The notes: a model not told the origin generated them from the sequence alone. A stretch of 64,000 bases of DNA from Pseudomonas sp. SDI (GCF_003105155.1 NZ_QETK01000022.1:37756-101755); one strand, 5' to 3'. Shown: positions 1 to 8,375, counted from the stretch's first letter. Numbers and translations are program-made.

Positions 1-1
1 C

Positions 2-2131
2 AACCTGTGCCTGCTCGGCAACGAAGTGCTGACGGTGAGCGGCGAGCGTTCGCGGTTCTTCGGCCCGCTGGGGAAAACCCTGGAGCAACGCGAAAACCTC
101 ACCAGCGATCTGTTTTTCAACTGGCTGAATACGCCGACCGCGGTGTTCGGTTTCTGGCAGGCGCAGCCGCAGCCGATTCGCTCGCTGCTCGAAGGTTATG
201 CCCTGGGCTACAACCGGGCGCTGCTCGAGCGCCGTGCGCAGGGCTTGCCCGCCGGGTGCCTGCAAGGCGAATGGCTACGGCCGATCACGGCGCTTGATCT
301 GGTCAAATTGACCCGCCGGCTGCTGGTGGAGGGCGGGATCGGGCAATTTGCCGAGGCGTTGGTCGCGGCCGCGCCACCCAAGGCCTCGGCGGCGCTGGAG
401 CGCAGTGACTTCGCCGGGGCTCAGGCGCGCCGCGAGCGATTCGCCCTCGAACGCGGCAGCAATGCCGTGGCAATTGGTCACGAGCGTTCGTTCAACGGCC
501 GCGGCATGCTCCTGGCCAACCCGCATTTCCCGTGGGCCGGCGGTATGCGCTTCTACCAGATGCAACTGAGCGTGCCGGGCAAGCTCGATGTGATGGGCGC
601 GGCGCTGCCAGGCTTGCCGTTGATCAATATCGGCTTCAACCGGCACTTGGCCTGGACGCACACGGTGGACACCTCCAAGCACTTCACGGTGTTCCGTTTG
701 CAGCTCGACCCCAAGGACCCGACCCATTATCTGCTCGATGGCAAGTCGTTGCCGTTGCGCCGGCAGACACTGACGGTCACGGTCAAAGGTGACGACGGCC
801 AGTTGCGCCCGGTGAGCCGCGATGTGTTCAGCTCCGGTTTCGGCCCGGTGGTGGTCTGGCCAGGCATGCTCGACTGGACCCCGCAGGTCGCCTTCAGCCT
901 ACGCGATGCCAACCTGGAGAACACCCGGGTGCTGCAGCAGTGGTACCGCATGAATCAGGCCGACAGCCTCAAAGCGTTGCAGCAGTCGGTGCAGGACCTG
1001 CAGGGCATCCCGTGGGTCAATACGCTGGCGGTGGATGCCAAGGGCAATACGCTGTACCTGAACCAGTCGGTGGTGCCTTACGTCGATCAGGCCTTGCTTG
1101 CACAGTGCAGTGATCCCGCGGCGGGGCAGGAGCTGATCGTGCTCGATGGTTCGCGCAGCGCCTGCAATTGGAAGGTCGATCCGCGCGCGGCGCAGCCGGG
1201 GATCTTCCCGGCGCAGCTGCAACCGTCACTGGCGCGTACCGACTTTATCCAGCACGCCAACGATTCGGCCTGGCTGGTCAACCCGGCGCAGCCGTTGCGC
1301 GGCTTTTCGCCGCTGATCAGCCGCGACGGCCAGCCGCTGGGGCCACGTAGCCGGTTTGCCCTGGAACGTCTGGCGCAGTTGCAGAACGCCGGCAAGATTA
1401 CCCCGGCCGATCTGCAGAACATGGTGATGGACGACCAGGTGTACCTGGCCGAGCTGCTGCTGCCGGACCTGCTGCACTGGTGTGACAGCGTGGCCGGGGA
1501 TGCCCGGCTGGCAGCGCTGTGTGTCAGTCTCAAGGCCTGGGATGGCAAGACGAATCTGCAGAGCGGCATCGGCCTGGTGCATTTCCAGAACATTGTCCAG
1601 GGGTTGAACAAGCACGGCGGCTTCTGGCGGCTGGCGTTCGATCCGGCCGACCCGCAGCATACCCCGCGCGGGCTGGCAGTCGAGCGCGCCGAGGTGGCCG
1701 CGCACCTGCATGAGGCGGCGCTGGCGTCGCTCAAGCAGGTGCAGGCAGCCGGGCTGAACGCGCACAGCCGCTGGGGGCAGATCCAGCAGGCTGTGGATGG
1801 CACGCCGATTCATGGCGGGCCGGCCAACCTGGGGGTGTACAACGCGATCCAGAGTATCGAGGTGGCGCCTGGCAAACGTGTGGTGGTGAGCGGTACCAGC
1901 TATCTGCAGGTAGTCACGTTCGACGACCAGGGGCCACAGGCCCTGGGGCTGCTGGCGTTCTCGCAATCGAGCGAGAAGGGCGCAGTGCATGCCAGCGACC
2001 AGACCCGGGCATTTTCGGCCAAGCAGTGGCAGCGGATTCCGTTTACCGAAGCGCAGATCAAGGCGGATCCGCAGTATCGGTCGCTGCTGATTCGTGAGGC
2101 GGAGCCGGTGGTGGTTGAGGGCAAGCCTTGA
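2..2131 (+). CDS. pvdQ: PvdQ-type acylase (Ntn hydrolase), 5' end outside the window
   Basis: Periplasmic N-terminal-nucleophile amidase. PvdQ removes the fatty acyl chain from the pyoverdine precursor and also hydrolyses long-chain acyl-homoserine lactones. The reading frame is open from base 2, so the gene continues upstream; the GTG at 26 is internal. The Gly-Ser autoprocessing site is in the motif RGSNAVAIG, with the nucleophile Ser codon at 458-460, which leaves a mature beta chain of 557 residues. The motif LANPHFPW follows, and HANDSAWL carries the conserved beta-chain Asn. The C-terminal parts GVYNAIQS, GTSYLQ and LLAFSQSS also match PvdQ. The related acylases HacB and QuiP are the alternatives; the sequence between the Ser and the HFPW motif fits PvdQ better than QuiP. 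No pyoverdine genes are next to it in the window. Confidence 0.8.
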   Translation, partial: NLCLLGNEVLTVSGERSRFFGPLGKTLEQRENLTSDLFFNWLNTPTAVFGFWQAQPQPIRSLLEGYALGYNRALLERRAQGLPAGCLQGEWLRPITALDLVKLTRRLLVEGGIGQFAEALVAAAPPKASAALERSDFAGAQARRERFALERGSNAVAIGHERSFNGRGMLLANPHFPWAGGMRFYQMQLSVPGKLDVMGAALPGLPLINIGFNRHLAWTHTVDTSKHFTVFRLQLDPKDPTHYLLDGKSLPLRRQTLTVTVKGDDGQLRPVSRDVFSSGFGPVVVWPGMLDWTPQVAFSLRDANLENTRVLQQWYRMNQADSLKALQQSVQDLQGIPWVNTLAVDAKGNTLYLNQSVVPYVDQALLAQCSDPAAGQELIVLDGSRSACNWKVDPRAAQPGIFPAQLQPSLARTDFIQHANDSAWLVNPAQPLRGFSPLISRDGQPLGPRSRFALERLAQLQNAGKITPADLQNMVMDDQVYLAELLLPDLLHWCDSVAGDARLAALCVSLKAWDGKTNLQSGIGLVHFQNIVQGLNKHGGFWRLAFDPADPQHTPRGLAVERAEVAAHLHEAALASLKQVQAAGLNAHSRWGQIQQAVDGTPIHGGPANLGVYNAIQSIEVAPGKRVVVSGTSYLQVVTFDDQGPQALGLLAFSQSSEKGAVHASDQTRAFSAKQWQRIPFTEAQIKADPQYRSLLIREAEPVVVEGKP

Positions 2132-2199
2132 GCTGATGACCCTATCGCGGCACGAGTCGGATCGCCGCACCGCCGCCCACAGTGGTCCGGTGTATGCCG

Positions 2200-2243
2200 T
2201 TCCGTGTGGGAGTGGGCTAGTGCGATGCGGCCGGCAAGAGCCG
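2200..2243. repeat. Degenerate REP-like sequence
   Basis: The stretch between pvdQ and trhP contains GTGTGGGAGTGGGC followed by GGCCGGCAAGAGCCGC, which resembles a worn Pseudomonas REP element. Only a single poor copy is visible. Confidence 0.35.
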
Positions 2244-3563
2244 CTACGGGTTCAGGTCTCGCAACAACAAGCCAAAGCTCAGCTCTACCTGCTCCGGAAT
2301 CGGCAGATACACGGTGTGCCCATCCCCCGGTGCCACTTCGATCGGGTTGCCCTGGCGATCGCGCAACTGGTTCAGGTCGAAGTGGTAGTTGCCGCGTGGC
2401 GTCATCAATTCCAGGTGATCGCCCAGCGCAAAGCGATTCTTCACCTGCACTTCGGCCAGCCCGCCAACCCGCTCCCCGGTCAGCTCGCCAACGAACTGCT
2501 GACGATCGGACACCGAGTTGCCGCGTTGGTAGTTCTGGTACTCGTCGTGCACATGCCGACGCAAAAAGCCTTCGGTATAACCCCGCTGCGCCAGTGACTC
2601 CAGGTTGAGCATCAGCGACCGGTCGAACTCGCGCCCTTCGACCGCGTCATCGATTGCCTGACGATACGCCTGGGTGGTGCGCGCGCAGTAGAAGTGCGAT
2701 TTGGTCCGCCCCTCGATCTTCAGCGAATGCACACCCATCCGTGTCAGCCGCTCGACATGCTGCACCGCGCGCAGGTCCTTGGCGTTCATGATGTAGGTGC
2801 CATGCTCGTCTTCGAACGCCGGCATGTCCTCGCCCGGCCGATTGCTTTCCTGCAACACGAACACCTGCTCGGTCGGTGCGCCGATGCCCAGGGTCGGGTC
2901 GACCTGGCGGACGATATCGCCGGTTTCGTTCTCGGTGGCCGGGGTGGCGCTGTATTTCCAGCGGCAGGCGTTGGTGCAACTGCCCTGATTGGCGTCGCGC
3001 CGGTTCAGGTAGCCGGACAACAGGCAGCGCCCGGAATAGGCCATGCACAGCGCACCATGGACAAACACTTCGAGCTCCATTGCCGGGACCTGCTGGCGAA
3101 TCTCCTCGATCTCCTCCAACGACAGCTCGCGTGACAGGATCACCCGTGTCAGGCCCATCTGCTGCCAGAACCGCACACTGGCCCAGTTGACCGTGTTGGC
3201 CTGTACCGAGAGGTGAATCGGCATCTGCGGGAAGTGCTCACGAACCAGCATGATCAATCCAGGATCGGACATGATCAGCGCATCTGGCGCCATCTCGATC
3301 ACGGGTGCGAGGTCTTTGAGGAAGGTCTTCAGCTTGGCGTTGTGTGGGGCAATGTTCACCACCACGTAGAAGCGCTTGCCCTGAGCCTGCGCCTCGCGGA
3401 TGCCGAGGGCCAGGTTGGCGTGGTCGAATTCGTTGTTGCGCACCCGCAGGCTATAGCGCGGCTGGCCGGCGTAAACCGCATCGGCGCCGTAGGCGAAGGC
3501 GTAGCGCATGTTCTTCAGGGTGCCGGCAGGGGCCAGCAATTCGGGTCGGGCGAGAAGGGTCAT
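2244..3563 (-). CDS. trhP: tRNA 5-hydroxyuridine synthesis protein TrhP (peptidase U32 family, YegQ)
   Basis: U32-family protein of 439 residues. The YegQ/TrhP branch takes part in prephenate-dependent hydroxylation of wobble uridine in tRNA rather than in proteolysis. The full U32 signature is present at residues 165-183 (EVFVHGALCMAYSGRCLLS). Cys173, Cys180, Cys196 and Cys200 are spaced like the iron-sulfur ligands of this family. Length and the start LARPELLAPAG are typical. It stands alone between two convergent or divergent neighbours, with a REP-like sequence just behind its stop codon. It is one of several tRNA wobble-base genes in the window (mnmA and tusBCDE are the others). Confidence 0.88.
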   Translation of the reverse strand: MTLLARPELLAPAGTLKNMRYAFAYGADAVYAGQPRYSLRVRNNEFDHANLALGIREAQAQGKRFYVVVNIAPHNAKLKTFLKDLAPVIEMAPDALIMSDPGLIMLVREHFPQMPIHLSVQANTVNWASVRFWQQMGLTRVILSRELSLEEIEEIRQQVPAMELEVFVHGALCMAYSGRCLLSGYLNRRDANQGSCTNACRWKYSATPATENETGDIVRQVDPTLGIGAPTEQVFVLQESNRPGEDMPAFEDEHGTYIMNAKDLRAVQHVERLTRMGVHSLKIEGRTKSHFYCARTTQAYRQAIDDAVEGREFDRSLMLNLESLAQRGYTEGFLRRHVHDEYQNYQRGNSVSDRQQFVGELTGERVGGLAEVQVKNRFALGDHLELMTPRGNYHFDLNQLRDRQGNPIEVAPGDGHTVYLPIPEQVELSFGLLLRDLNP

Positions 3564-3684
3564 GATCGGGCTGCGGCAAAAGGCGAGGATGCTAGCGCCA
3601 GTGCCGAAGGCTTTTATTGATCTACGGCAAGGGCACTTTCCGTTGTGCGCCGCGCACTAACGTTCAGAGCGCAAAAGAGCGGAC

Positions 3685-4128
3685 ATGAACGAAACAGTTT
3701 TGCAGCACAAGGCCCTGCTGGTGTTACTGGCCCTGGTCAGCATTGCCTTCATCTGGATTCTGCTGCCGTACTACGGTGCGGTGTTCTGGGCGGTGCTGAT
3801 GGGTTTTCTGTCGCTACTGCCGGCAGTGGGGGCGGGGATCGTTTGGGGGCCGGTGGAGGCGTATTTCCTGCTCAACGGGATGATCTGGCAAGGGGTGGTG
3901 CTGACGGCCTTCGGCGTACTGGTGATCGGCATGGTCGACAACGTGTTGCGGCCGATCCTGGTCGGCAAGGACACGCGCATGCCCGATTACCTGATCCTCA
4001 TCTCGACCCTCGGCGGCCTGGCTGTGTTTGGCCTCAACGGCTTTGTGATCGGGCCGTTGATTGCCGCCTTGTTCATGTCCAGCTGGAGCATCTTCGTTGC
4101 CACCAAGCCGCAGGTGCAGTTGCCGTGA
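3685..4128 (+). pseudogene. AI-2E family transporter (YdiK/PerM type) with large in-frame internal deletion
   Basis: The 147-residue product joins the first membrane segment of an AI-2E/PerM-family permease (residues 1-33, up to AVFWAV) directly to the conserved C-terminal block LMGFLSLLPAVGAGIVWGP, then VDNVLRPILVGKD and GLAVFGLNGFVIGPL. Family members have about 350 residues, so roughly 200 central residues are missing while the frame is kept. The junction lies near 3785-3800, where the two ends share a W-(A/G)-V-L like sequence, which suggests recombination across a short repeat. The start ATG has a GAGCGG-type ribosome site. It is probably a non-functional remnant, although a mini-protein could still be made and inserted in the membrane. 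Confidence 0.7.
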
Positions 4129-4131
4129 TGG

Positions 4132-6237
4132 CTACTTCCAGCGGTAGGCAACGCCGACATAGGCGCCAAAGCCTTCGCCCGGCGTCGAGCGGGCAGTATC
4201 CACGCCCTTGTCGTTATAGCCCGGGGTGACCGTGGCCGCGTAGCGCTCGTTGGTCAGGTTGCGCAGGTCGAGCCAGGTTTGCCAGTCGTCTTTGGGCGAG
4301 GTGTAGCCGACGCTCGCGCCGAGCAGCGCATAGGGATCGGTTGGGTAGGAATTGGCGTAGTCGACCTGCACCTTGGAGGCCATCTGCGTGTTCAGCCCGG
4401 CATAGAAACCGCTCGGGTGATCGAAGCGCAACTCGGCCTGGTAGTAGTGCATCGGGATGCCGGGCAAGCGGTTGTCGCCGAACTGCGGGTCATCGCGGTA
4501 GTGGAAGTCGCTGAAGGTGTAGGCCTGGCGCAGCGATAGCCGGCCGACCCCGGCGCGCTGCCAGAGCGGGCTGTCGAGGGCGGCTTCGATGCCCTGGTGG
4601 ACGGTGGGGCTGGCGTTCGCTTCGCCGACGATCGAGGCGGTCGTCAGGCTCGCTGCCTGGGTTTCCACGGTCAGCAATTCATGACGCACGGCCGAGTAGT
4701 ACCAGGCCAGGTCCCAGTGGCCCCAGGCAGCATCACCACGGGCGCCGAGCTCCAGGGTGGTGGCGGTCTGGTTCTGCAGCTCGATGGGCTGAATCTGCCG
4801 CCCGCCGATGGCTGGCGAACTCCAGATCAACGCCCACGGGTGCGGCGGTTCGACCGAGCGGCTGAGGTTGCCATACACCTGCAACTGCGGGCTGATGTCG
4901 TAGCGCAGGCCCAAGCGTGGCGCGTAGTCCCAGTCGTGCTGGCTGACCTTGCCGCCATCGAGCGGGTAGCTCACGGCACTTTCGCGGCGGGTGTAGATCA
5001 TCGCCAGCCCGCTGCTCAGCCACAGGTTTGGGATCAGTTCCAGTTCGTTGCCGATGTGCAGCACGCTGTCGGAGCCCTGGTAGCTGAAGTCGCGGGTGCG
5101 GGTGCCGACCGGGGCGCTGGTGGTGTTTTGCACCCGGACGAATTCCGAAGCGCCAGCGTTGGGCAGGTGCTTGGTCGAGCGCCAGCCGACAGTGGTCTTG
5201 CTCTCGTGGCCGAACAGGGTATCGCGGCGGACGTAGTTCAGGCTGCCGCTGACATCGCTGTAGGCAACTTTCAGCCGGTTCGGGCCCTCGCGCAGGTCCA
5301 TCGGGTAGTCGTGATAGACCAGCCCGGCCTCCAGGCGTGAGTCGTCGTCGAGGTAGAAGGTGGTCTTGTTACCCAGCCAGGTGCTGCCCGGCTGCGGGCG
5401 ACTGGCGTCGCGGGCCAGATAAACCGGGTTGGCGGCGCGCGGGTCGTGCTTGATCTGCGCCTGGGTCAGGCGCCCGGCCAGGTCGTTTTCGGTTTCCCGG
5501 TAACGCAGGTAGAAGCGGGTCTCCAGGTTCGGGTTGAAGCGGTAGCCGACGTTGGCCGCGATGCCCTTGGCGCTGCCGCTGCTGTGTTGCTGGTAGCCGT
5601 CGTATTCGGCGTCGGTGAGGGCCACGTAGTAGTCGAGGTCGCCGAGCACTTGCCCGGAACTGACATGTCGTTTCATGTACCCACGGCTGCCGGCCTCAAG
5701 GCGCAGCTCCAGCGGCGCAGCGTCATAGCCGGTGTGACTCACGTAGTTGATCGCGCCGCCCAGGGCGAGGGCGCCCTGGGCGAAGCCGTTGGCGCCGCGT
5801 AGCACTTCGGCGCGGCTCAGCCACAGCGGTTCGAACAGTTCGTAGGGCGTGCCGCCGGGACCGCTCAGCGGCAGCCCGTCGAACAGGGTGTAAACCCCGG
5901 AGCCATGGCTGCCGGGCGCACGGTTGATGCCCGAGCCACGAATCGACAGCTTGATGCCGTCGTTGCCCGCCGACTGCGCAAACACGCCCGGTTGGTAAGC
6001 CAGCACGTCCTGGTTGCTGGCGACGCGACCCTGGCCAACCCGCTGCATGTCGATCAGGTTGGTGCCGCCGTGCACCTGCTGCAGGCGTTCGCGCGCTTCG
6101 TTCAGTTCTGCGCTTTGTTGCTGAGCATCGATCAGTACCTGGCCGAGTTCCAGCGGTGCAGCGGCCTGCGCCGAGGCGCTGGCGATAAACAGGCCGAGCA
6201 GGCCAAGAGAGGAAGGGCAGGGCAAAGAGGGGCGCAT
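4132..6237 (-). CDS. TonB-dependent outer-membrane receptor
   Basis: A 701-residue TonB-dependent receptor, probably for a ferric siderophore or another scarce metal complex. Residues 1-27 are a signal peptide ending in AQAAA. The plug domain follows, recognisable from QDVLAYQPGVFAQSAG and IRGSGINR and from RAEVLRGANGFAQGALALGG. The rest alternates as beta-barrel strands and ends with the dyad-like element NERYAATVTPGYNDKG and the last strand GAYVGVAYRWK. The ligand cannot be read from the sequence. I see no clear Fur box directly upstream. It is divergent from the LuxR-type gene; the gap between them is about 210 bp. Confidence 0.85.
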   Translation of the reverse strand: MRPSLPCPSSLGLLGLFIASASAQAAAPLELGQVLIDAQQQSAELNEARERLQQVHGGTNLIDMQRVGQGRVASNQDVLAYQPGVFAQSAGNDGIKLSIRGSGINRAPGSHGSGVYTLFDGLPLSGPGGTPYELFEPLWLSRAEVLRGANGFAQGALALGGAINYVSHTGYDAAPLELRLEAGSRGYMKRHVSSGQVLGDLDYYVALTDAEYDGYQQHSSGSAKGIAANVGYRFNPNLETRFYLRYRETENDLAGRLTQAQIKHDPRAANPVYLARDASRPQPGSTWLGNKTTFYLDDDSRLEAGLVYHDYPMDLREGPNRLKVAYSDVSGSLNYVRRDTLFGHESKTTVGWRSTKHLPNAGASEFVRVQNTTSAPVGTRTRDFSYQGSDSVLHIGNELELIPNLWLSSGLAMIYTRRESAVSYPLDGGKVSQHDWDYAPRLGLRYDISPQLQVYGNLSRSVEPPHPWALIWSSPAIGGRQIQPIELQNQTATTLELGARGDAAWGHWDLAWYYSAVRHELLTVETQAASLTTASIVGEANASPTVHQGIEAALDSPLWQRAGVGRLSLRQAYTFSDFHYRDDPQFGDNRLPGIPMHYYQAELRFDHPSGFYAGLNTQMASKVQVDYANSYPTDPYALLGASVGYTSPKDDWQTWLDLRNLTNERYAATVTPGYNDKGVDTARSTPGEGFGAYVGVAYRWK

Positions 6238-6450
6238 CGTACAACTCCAACGGCTGCGACTGGCGAAGATGACAGCTCAGACGCACGAAACGGCTGCCGA
6301 AGCACGCCAGTTGACGCCGATGCAGCGCAAAACATCGGCGGTCAAACCTGTAGCCCGATTCTGTAGTTGCGCCAGGTACAACTGACGTCGCTGGTCGGCT
6401 ACCGGGGGCAATTCGTATCGTTTGCGCATTCCACTTCGAGTGACAGCGCT

Positions 6451-6726
6451 ATGAACGATGCTCAAACCAAACCCCAGCCCTTGACCCGAAACCGCCCCAG
6501 CGTCGTCGATGGGCAGGGCCAGCCGGTTCGTCTTACACCACGCGAACAGGAGGTCCTGTACTACTGCGCGCACGCCAAGACCTCATGGGAGATCGGCCGA
6601 ATCCTCGGCTGCGAGGCGTCAACCGTTAACTATCACGTCGGCAACATCCTGCGAAAGTTTTCGGTGTGCACGCGGGTTGCGGCGGTCATCAAAGCCTTGC
6701 GCTATGGCCTGCTGACCATTCAGTAA
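6451..6726 (+). CDS. Stand-alone LuxR/GerE-type DNA-binding protein
   Basis: A 91-residue protein made almost only of a LuxR C-terminal helix-turn-helix: LTPREQEVLYYCAHAKTSWE, then EIGRILGCEASTVNYHVGNI (residues about 27-85). The sequence is most like the DNA-binding half of acyl-homoserine-lactone receptors, but the N-terminal ligand-binding domain is absent. I chose the ATG at 6451 because the upstream extension of the open frame is not conserved-looking. It sits between a TonB receptor and a prophage remnant, so it may be a cut-down LuxR solo or a phage-associated regulator. What it binds is unknown. Confidence 0.7.
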   Translation: MNDAQTKPQPLTRNRPSVVDGQGQPVRLTPREQEVLYYCAHAKTSWEIGRILGCEASTVNYHVGNILRKFSVCTRVAAVIKALRYGLLTIQ

Positions 6727-6762
6727 GGACACAACGTGGCATCAACCGAGAAGGAAGCACCT

Positions 6763-7101
6763 ATGCAAAGCCCCCCGTGCAGGCGCTGGCTGGCCAGCCA
6801 CGACCCGTTCTGGCCCCGCATCGACCTGACTACCCTGCGCCATGCCCTGGACCTGTGTCCAAGCGTCAGTGATGTCCGACTTGAGCTGGCGACCCGCGTG
6901 GCCGTGGACCACGTTGCGCAAGACCTCGCGCATTGGCGCAAGGTGCTGCGTGAACAAGGTTATCGCTACCTGGAAGACCTGCCAGTCGCCACCGACAAGC
7001 AGCCGGGGCTGGCCTGCACCTATCTGCGTGCGGTTCAGGTGCAGACGCGTCAGTTGCTGCAGCGCGGGTTTGATTCGGCGGCGGAGGTGAGCCATGAGTG
7101 A
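6763..7101 (+). CDS. P2-like phage head completion protein (gpL-like)
   Basis: The 112-residue product has the layout of the P2 gpL family: a WPRIDLTTLRHAL start, a central helical stretch with VAVDHVAQDLAHWRK, then YRYLEDLP and YLRAVQVQTRQLLQRGFDS. In P2 and phiCTX the L protein completes DNA-filled heads. ATG at 6763 follows a GAAGGAAG ribosome site; an ATC-rich upstream extension is unlikely to be translated. Its end overlaps the next gene by 8 nt, as is common in phage operons. The rest of the head genes is missing, so this is a fragment of a decayed P2-like prophage. Confidence 0.65.
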   Translation: MQSPPCRRWLASHDPFWPRIDLTTLRHALDLCPSVSDVRLELATRVAVDHVAQDLAHWRKVLREQGYRYLEDLPVATDKQPGLACTYLRAVQVQTRQLLQRGFDSAAEVSHE

Positions 7102-7450
7102 GCCAACCAGTGCAGCGGCCTCCAGCGTGCTTGTTGGGCTCAGCCTGGCCTCGGTGCTGCCTCAGGTCAACGGCGAGGCTGTGTTCGGTGCGTTGCTCGG
7201 CGCCTGGCTGGTGGCGGCCACCCGGCGCCGGCTGAAAACCTGGCAACGCCTGGGCTCGCTGTTGCTCTCGGCGGGCGTCGGCTACCTGTTTTCACCACAA
7301 GTGATGGCACTGGCGCCGTTCTTCGACCCTGGGGTCGCCGCCTTCGTCGCCGCAGTGCTGGTGATTCCGATCAGCATCAAGGTGATGCTCTGGGTCGGTA
7401 AGGCGCAACTGCAGGACATCCTCCAACGCATACGCGGCGGAGGTGCCTGA
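7094..7450 (+). CDS. Putative phage holin-like membrane protein
   Basis: A 118-residue protein with three likely membrane segments (around residues 28-42, 54-70 and 78-100), one basic patch RRRLKTWQR and a charged tail. In P2-like phages the gene after L and X encodes a holin, and size and position fit this. Family assignment rests on topology and neighbourhood, not on a sequence motif. The start overlaps the gpL-like gene. Confidence 0.55.
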   Translation: MSEPTSAAASSVLVGLSLASVLPQVNGEAVFGALLGAWLVAATRRRLKTWQRLGSLLLSAGVGYLFSPQVMALAPFFDPGVAAFVAAVLVIPISIKVMLWVGKAQLQDILQRIRGGGA

Positions 7451-7451
7451 C

Positions 7452-7847
7452 TCAGCGGTTGCGCTGTAGGTGTTGGTTCATGTCTTCGACCTGCTGTTCC
7501 AGTGCGCGCAGGCGCTGCTTGTCTTGCACGGCCAGGGCAATGGCGTGGCGATCCGCCGGATCGAGCTGACGTAGTTGCGCCAGCAGCTGCGCTTCCCACT
7601 CGCCGGCGTCGGCGCTGGGGGGCGACTGGCGCAGTGGCTGGCCTTCACCGAGCAGCAGCCAGTCGAGCGACAGGCCATGCTTGGCTGCCAGGTCTACGCA
7701 AATCGAGTAAGGGACGCTGTCGCGCATCTTCCAGCTACTGAGGGTTTGCGGGCTGACACCAAGCGCATTGGAGAGTGCGGAGTCGGTGCTGGAGGCAGTT
7801 ACTTGCTTCATCCGTATAAGCACGCCGGCAAGGCCATTTACACTCAT
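7452..7847 (-). CDS. CI-like phage repressor (XRE-type helix-turn-helix)
   Basis: A 131-residue DNA-binding protein. Residues 1-60 form the helix-turn-helix of the phage CI repressor type (TDSALSNALGVSPQTLSSWK, then RDSVPYSICVDLAAKHGLSL). The C-terminal part is a short helical tail (LRALEQQVEDMNQHLQ) that could dimerise; there is no LexA-like peptidase domain, so RecA-stimulated self-cleavage is not expected. The start codon lies inside a perfect palindrome, a matching palindrome lies 52 bp upstream, and a divergent gene pair follows: the classic arrangement for autoregulation. It is convergent with the holin-like gene. Confidence 0.78.
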   Translation of the reverse strand: MSVNGLAGVLIRMKQVTASSTDSALSNALGVSPQTLSSWKMRDSVPYSICVDLAAKHGLSLDWLLLGEGQPLRQSPPSADAGEWEAQLLAQLRQLDPADRHAIALAVQDKQRLRALEQQVEDMNQHLQRNR

Positions 7848-7854
7848 TTTGAGT
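7842..7854. promoter_or_regulatory. Operator 1 of the prophage repressor (ACTCA-N3-TGAGT)
   Basis: Perfect inverted repeat ACTCA TTT TGAGT. It covers the start codon of the repressor gene, so bound protein would block its own expression. Confidence 0.65.
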
Positions 7855-7893
7855 ATCCCTGTGGGAACTGTGTGACGCGTCTTGTAAAAATAT

Positions 7894-7906
7894 ACTCAAA
7901 TTGAGT
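7894..7906. promoter_or_regulatory. Operator 2 of the prophage repressor (ACTCA-N3-TGAGT)
   Basis: Perfect inverted repeat ACTCA AAT TGAGT, extended by one base pair on each side. The arms and spacer length equal those of the first palindrome, and the centres are 52 bp apart, five turns of B-DNA, which would put two dimers on the same face. Confidence 0.65.
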
Positions 7907-7953
7907 AAATAAGCTCTGTAACATTGAATGCTACCCGGAAGGAAAAAGTCCCG

Positions 7954-8088
7954 ATGATGAGAAATTCTAAACGAAAAAGGAAACAATCCTTCGGCTGTTC
8001 TGCCAAAAGCTTACAGCGGATTACCGAATCAACAACTTGTTCTGCCGGCATCGCTGTGTTGGGCGGGCGGTGTGGGGGACGGGCGTGA
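7954..8088 (+). CDS. Small basic protein translationally coupled to the Ogr-type gene
   Basis: A 44-codon frame with ATG-ATG start, a GGAAGGAAA ribosome site 10-15 bases upstream, and a stop that overlaps the GTG of the next gene as GTGA. The product begins MMRNSKRKRKQSFGC and is strongly basic. No family is recognised. Support comes from the ribosome site, the overlap and the position between the operator and ogr; it could also be only a leader that couples translation. Confidence 0.4.
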   Translation: MMRNSKRKRKQSFGCSAKSLQRITESTTCSAGIAVLGGRCGGRA

Positions 8089-8375
8089 GTACTTACAAAC
8101 TGGTTTGCCCGCATTGCAAAAGCCGTATGCGTATTCGCACCAGCGAAGGCCGCCACATCTTCCTGCGCGTAGCCTACCTGCAATGCACCACTGAAGCCTG
8201 CGGTTGGGCGGTGCGCGCCGAATTCGAGATGACCCATGAGCTGTCGCCAAGCGGGATGCCCGACCCGCATGTGTTTTTGCCGCGCGCCAACAACGATCTG
8301 CGCCGGGCGGCGCTGAAGCCCGAGGCGGGTAAGAAGTCCCCAGCGCTTGAGGGCGGGGTACTGCAGGCGACGTGA
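8085..8375 (+). CDS. ogr: Ogr/Delta-type zinc-finger activator of P2-like late genes
   Basis: A 96-residue protein with the exact metal-binding pattern of the P2 Ogr / P4 Delta family: C8-X2-C11-X22-C34-X4-C39. Ogr binds RNA polymerase alpha subunit and turns on late promoters of P2-like phages. I chose GTG at 8085 because it puts the first Cys pair at the usual distance from the N terminus and has a GGGGGA ribosome site. The late operon it would control is not present here, apart from the gpL-like and holin-like genes. Confidence 0.8.
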   Translation: MSTYKLVCPHCKSRMRIRTSEGRHIFLRVAYLQCTTEACGWAVRAEFEMTHELSPSGMPDPHVFLPRANNDLRRAALKPEAGKKSPALEGGVLQAT

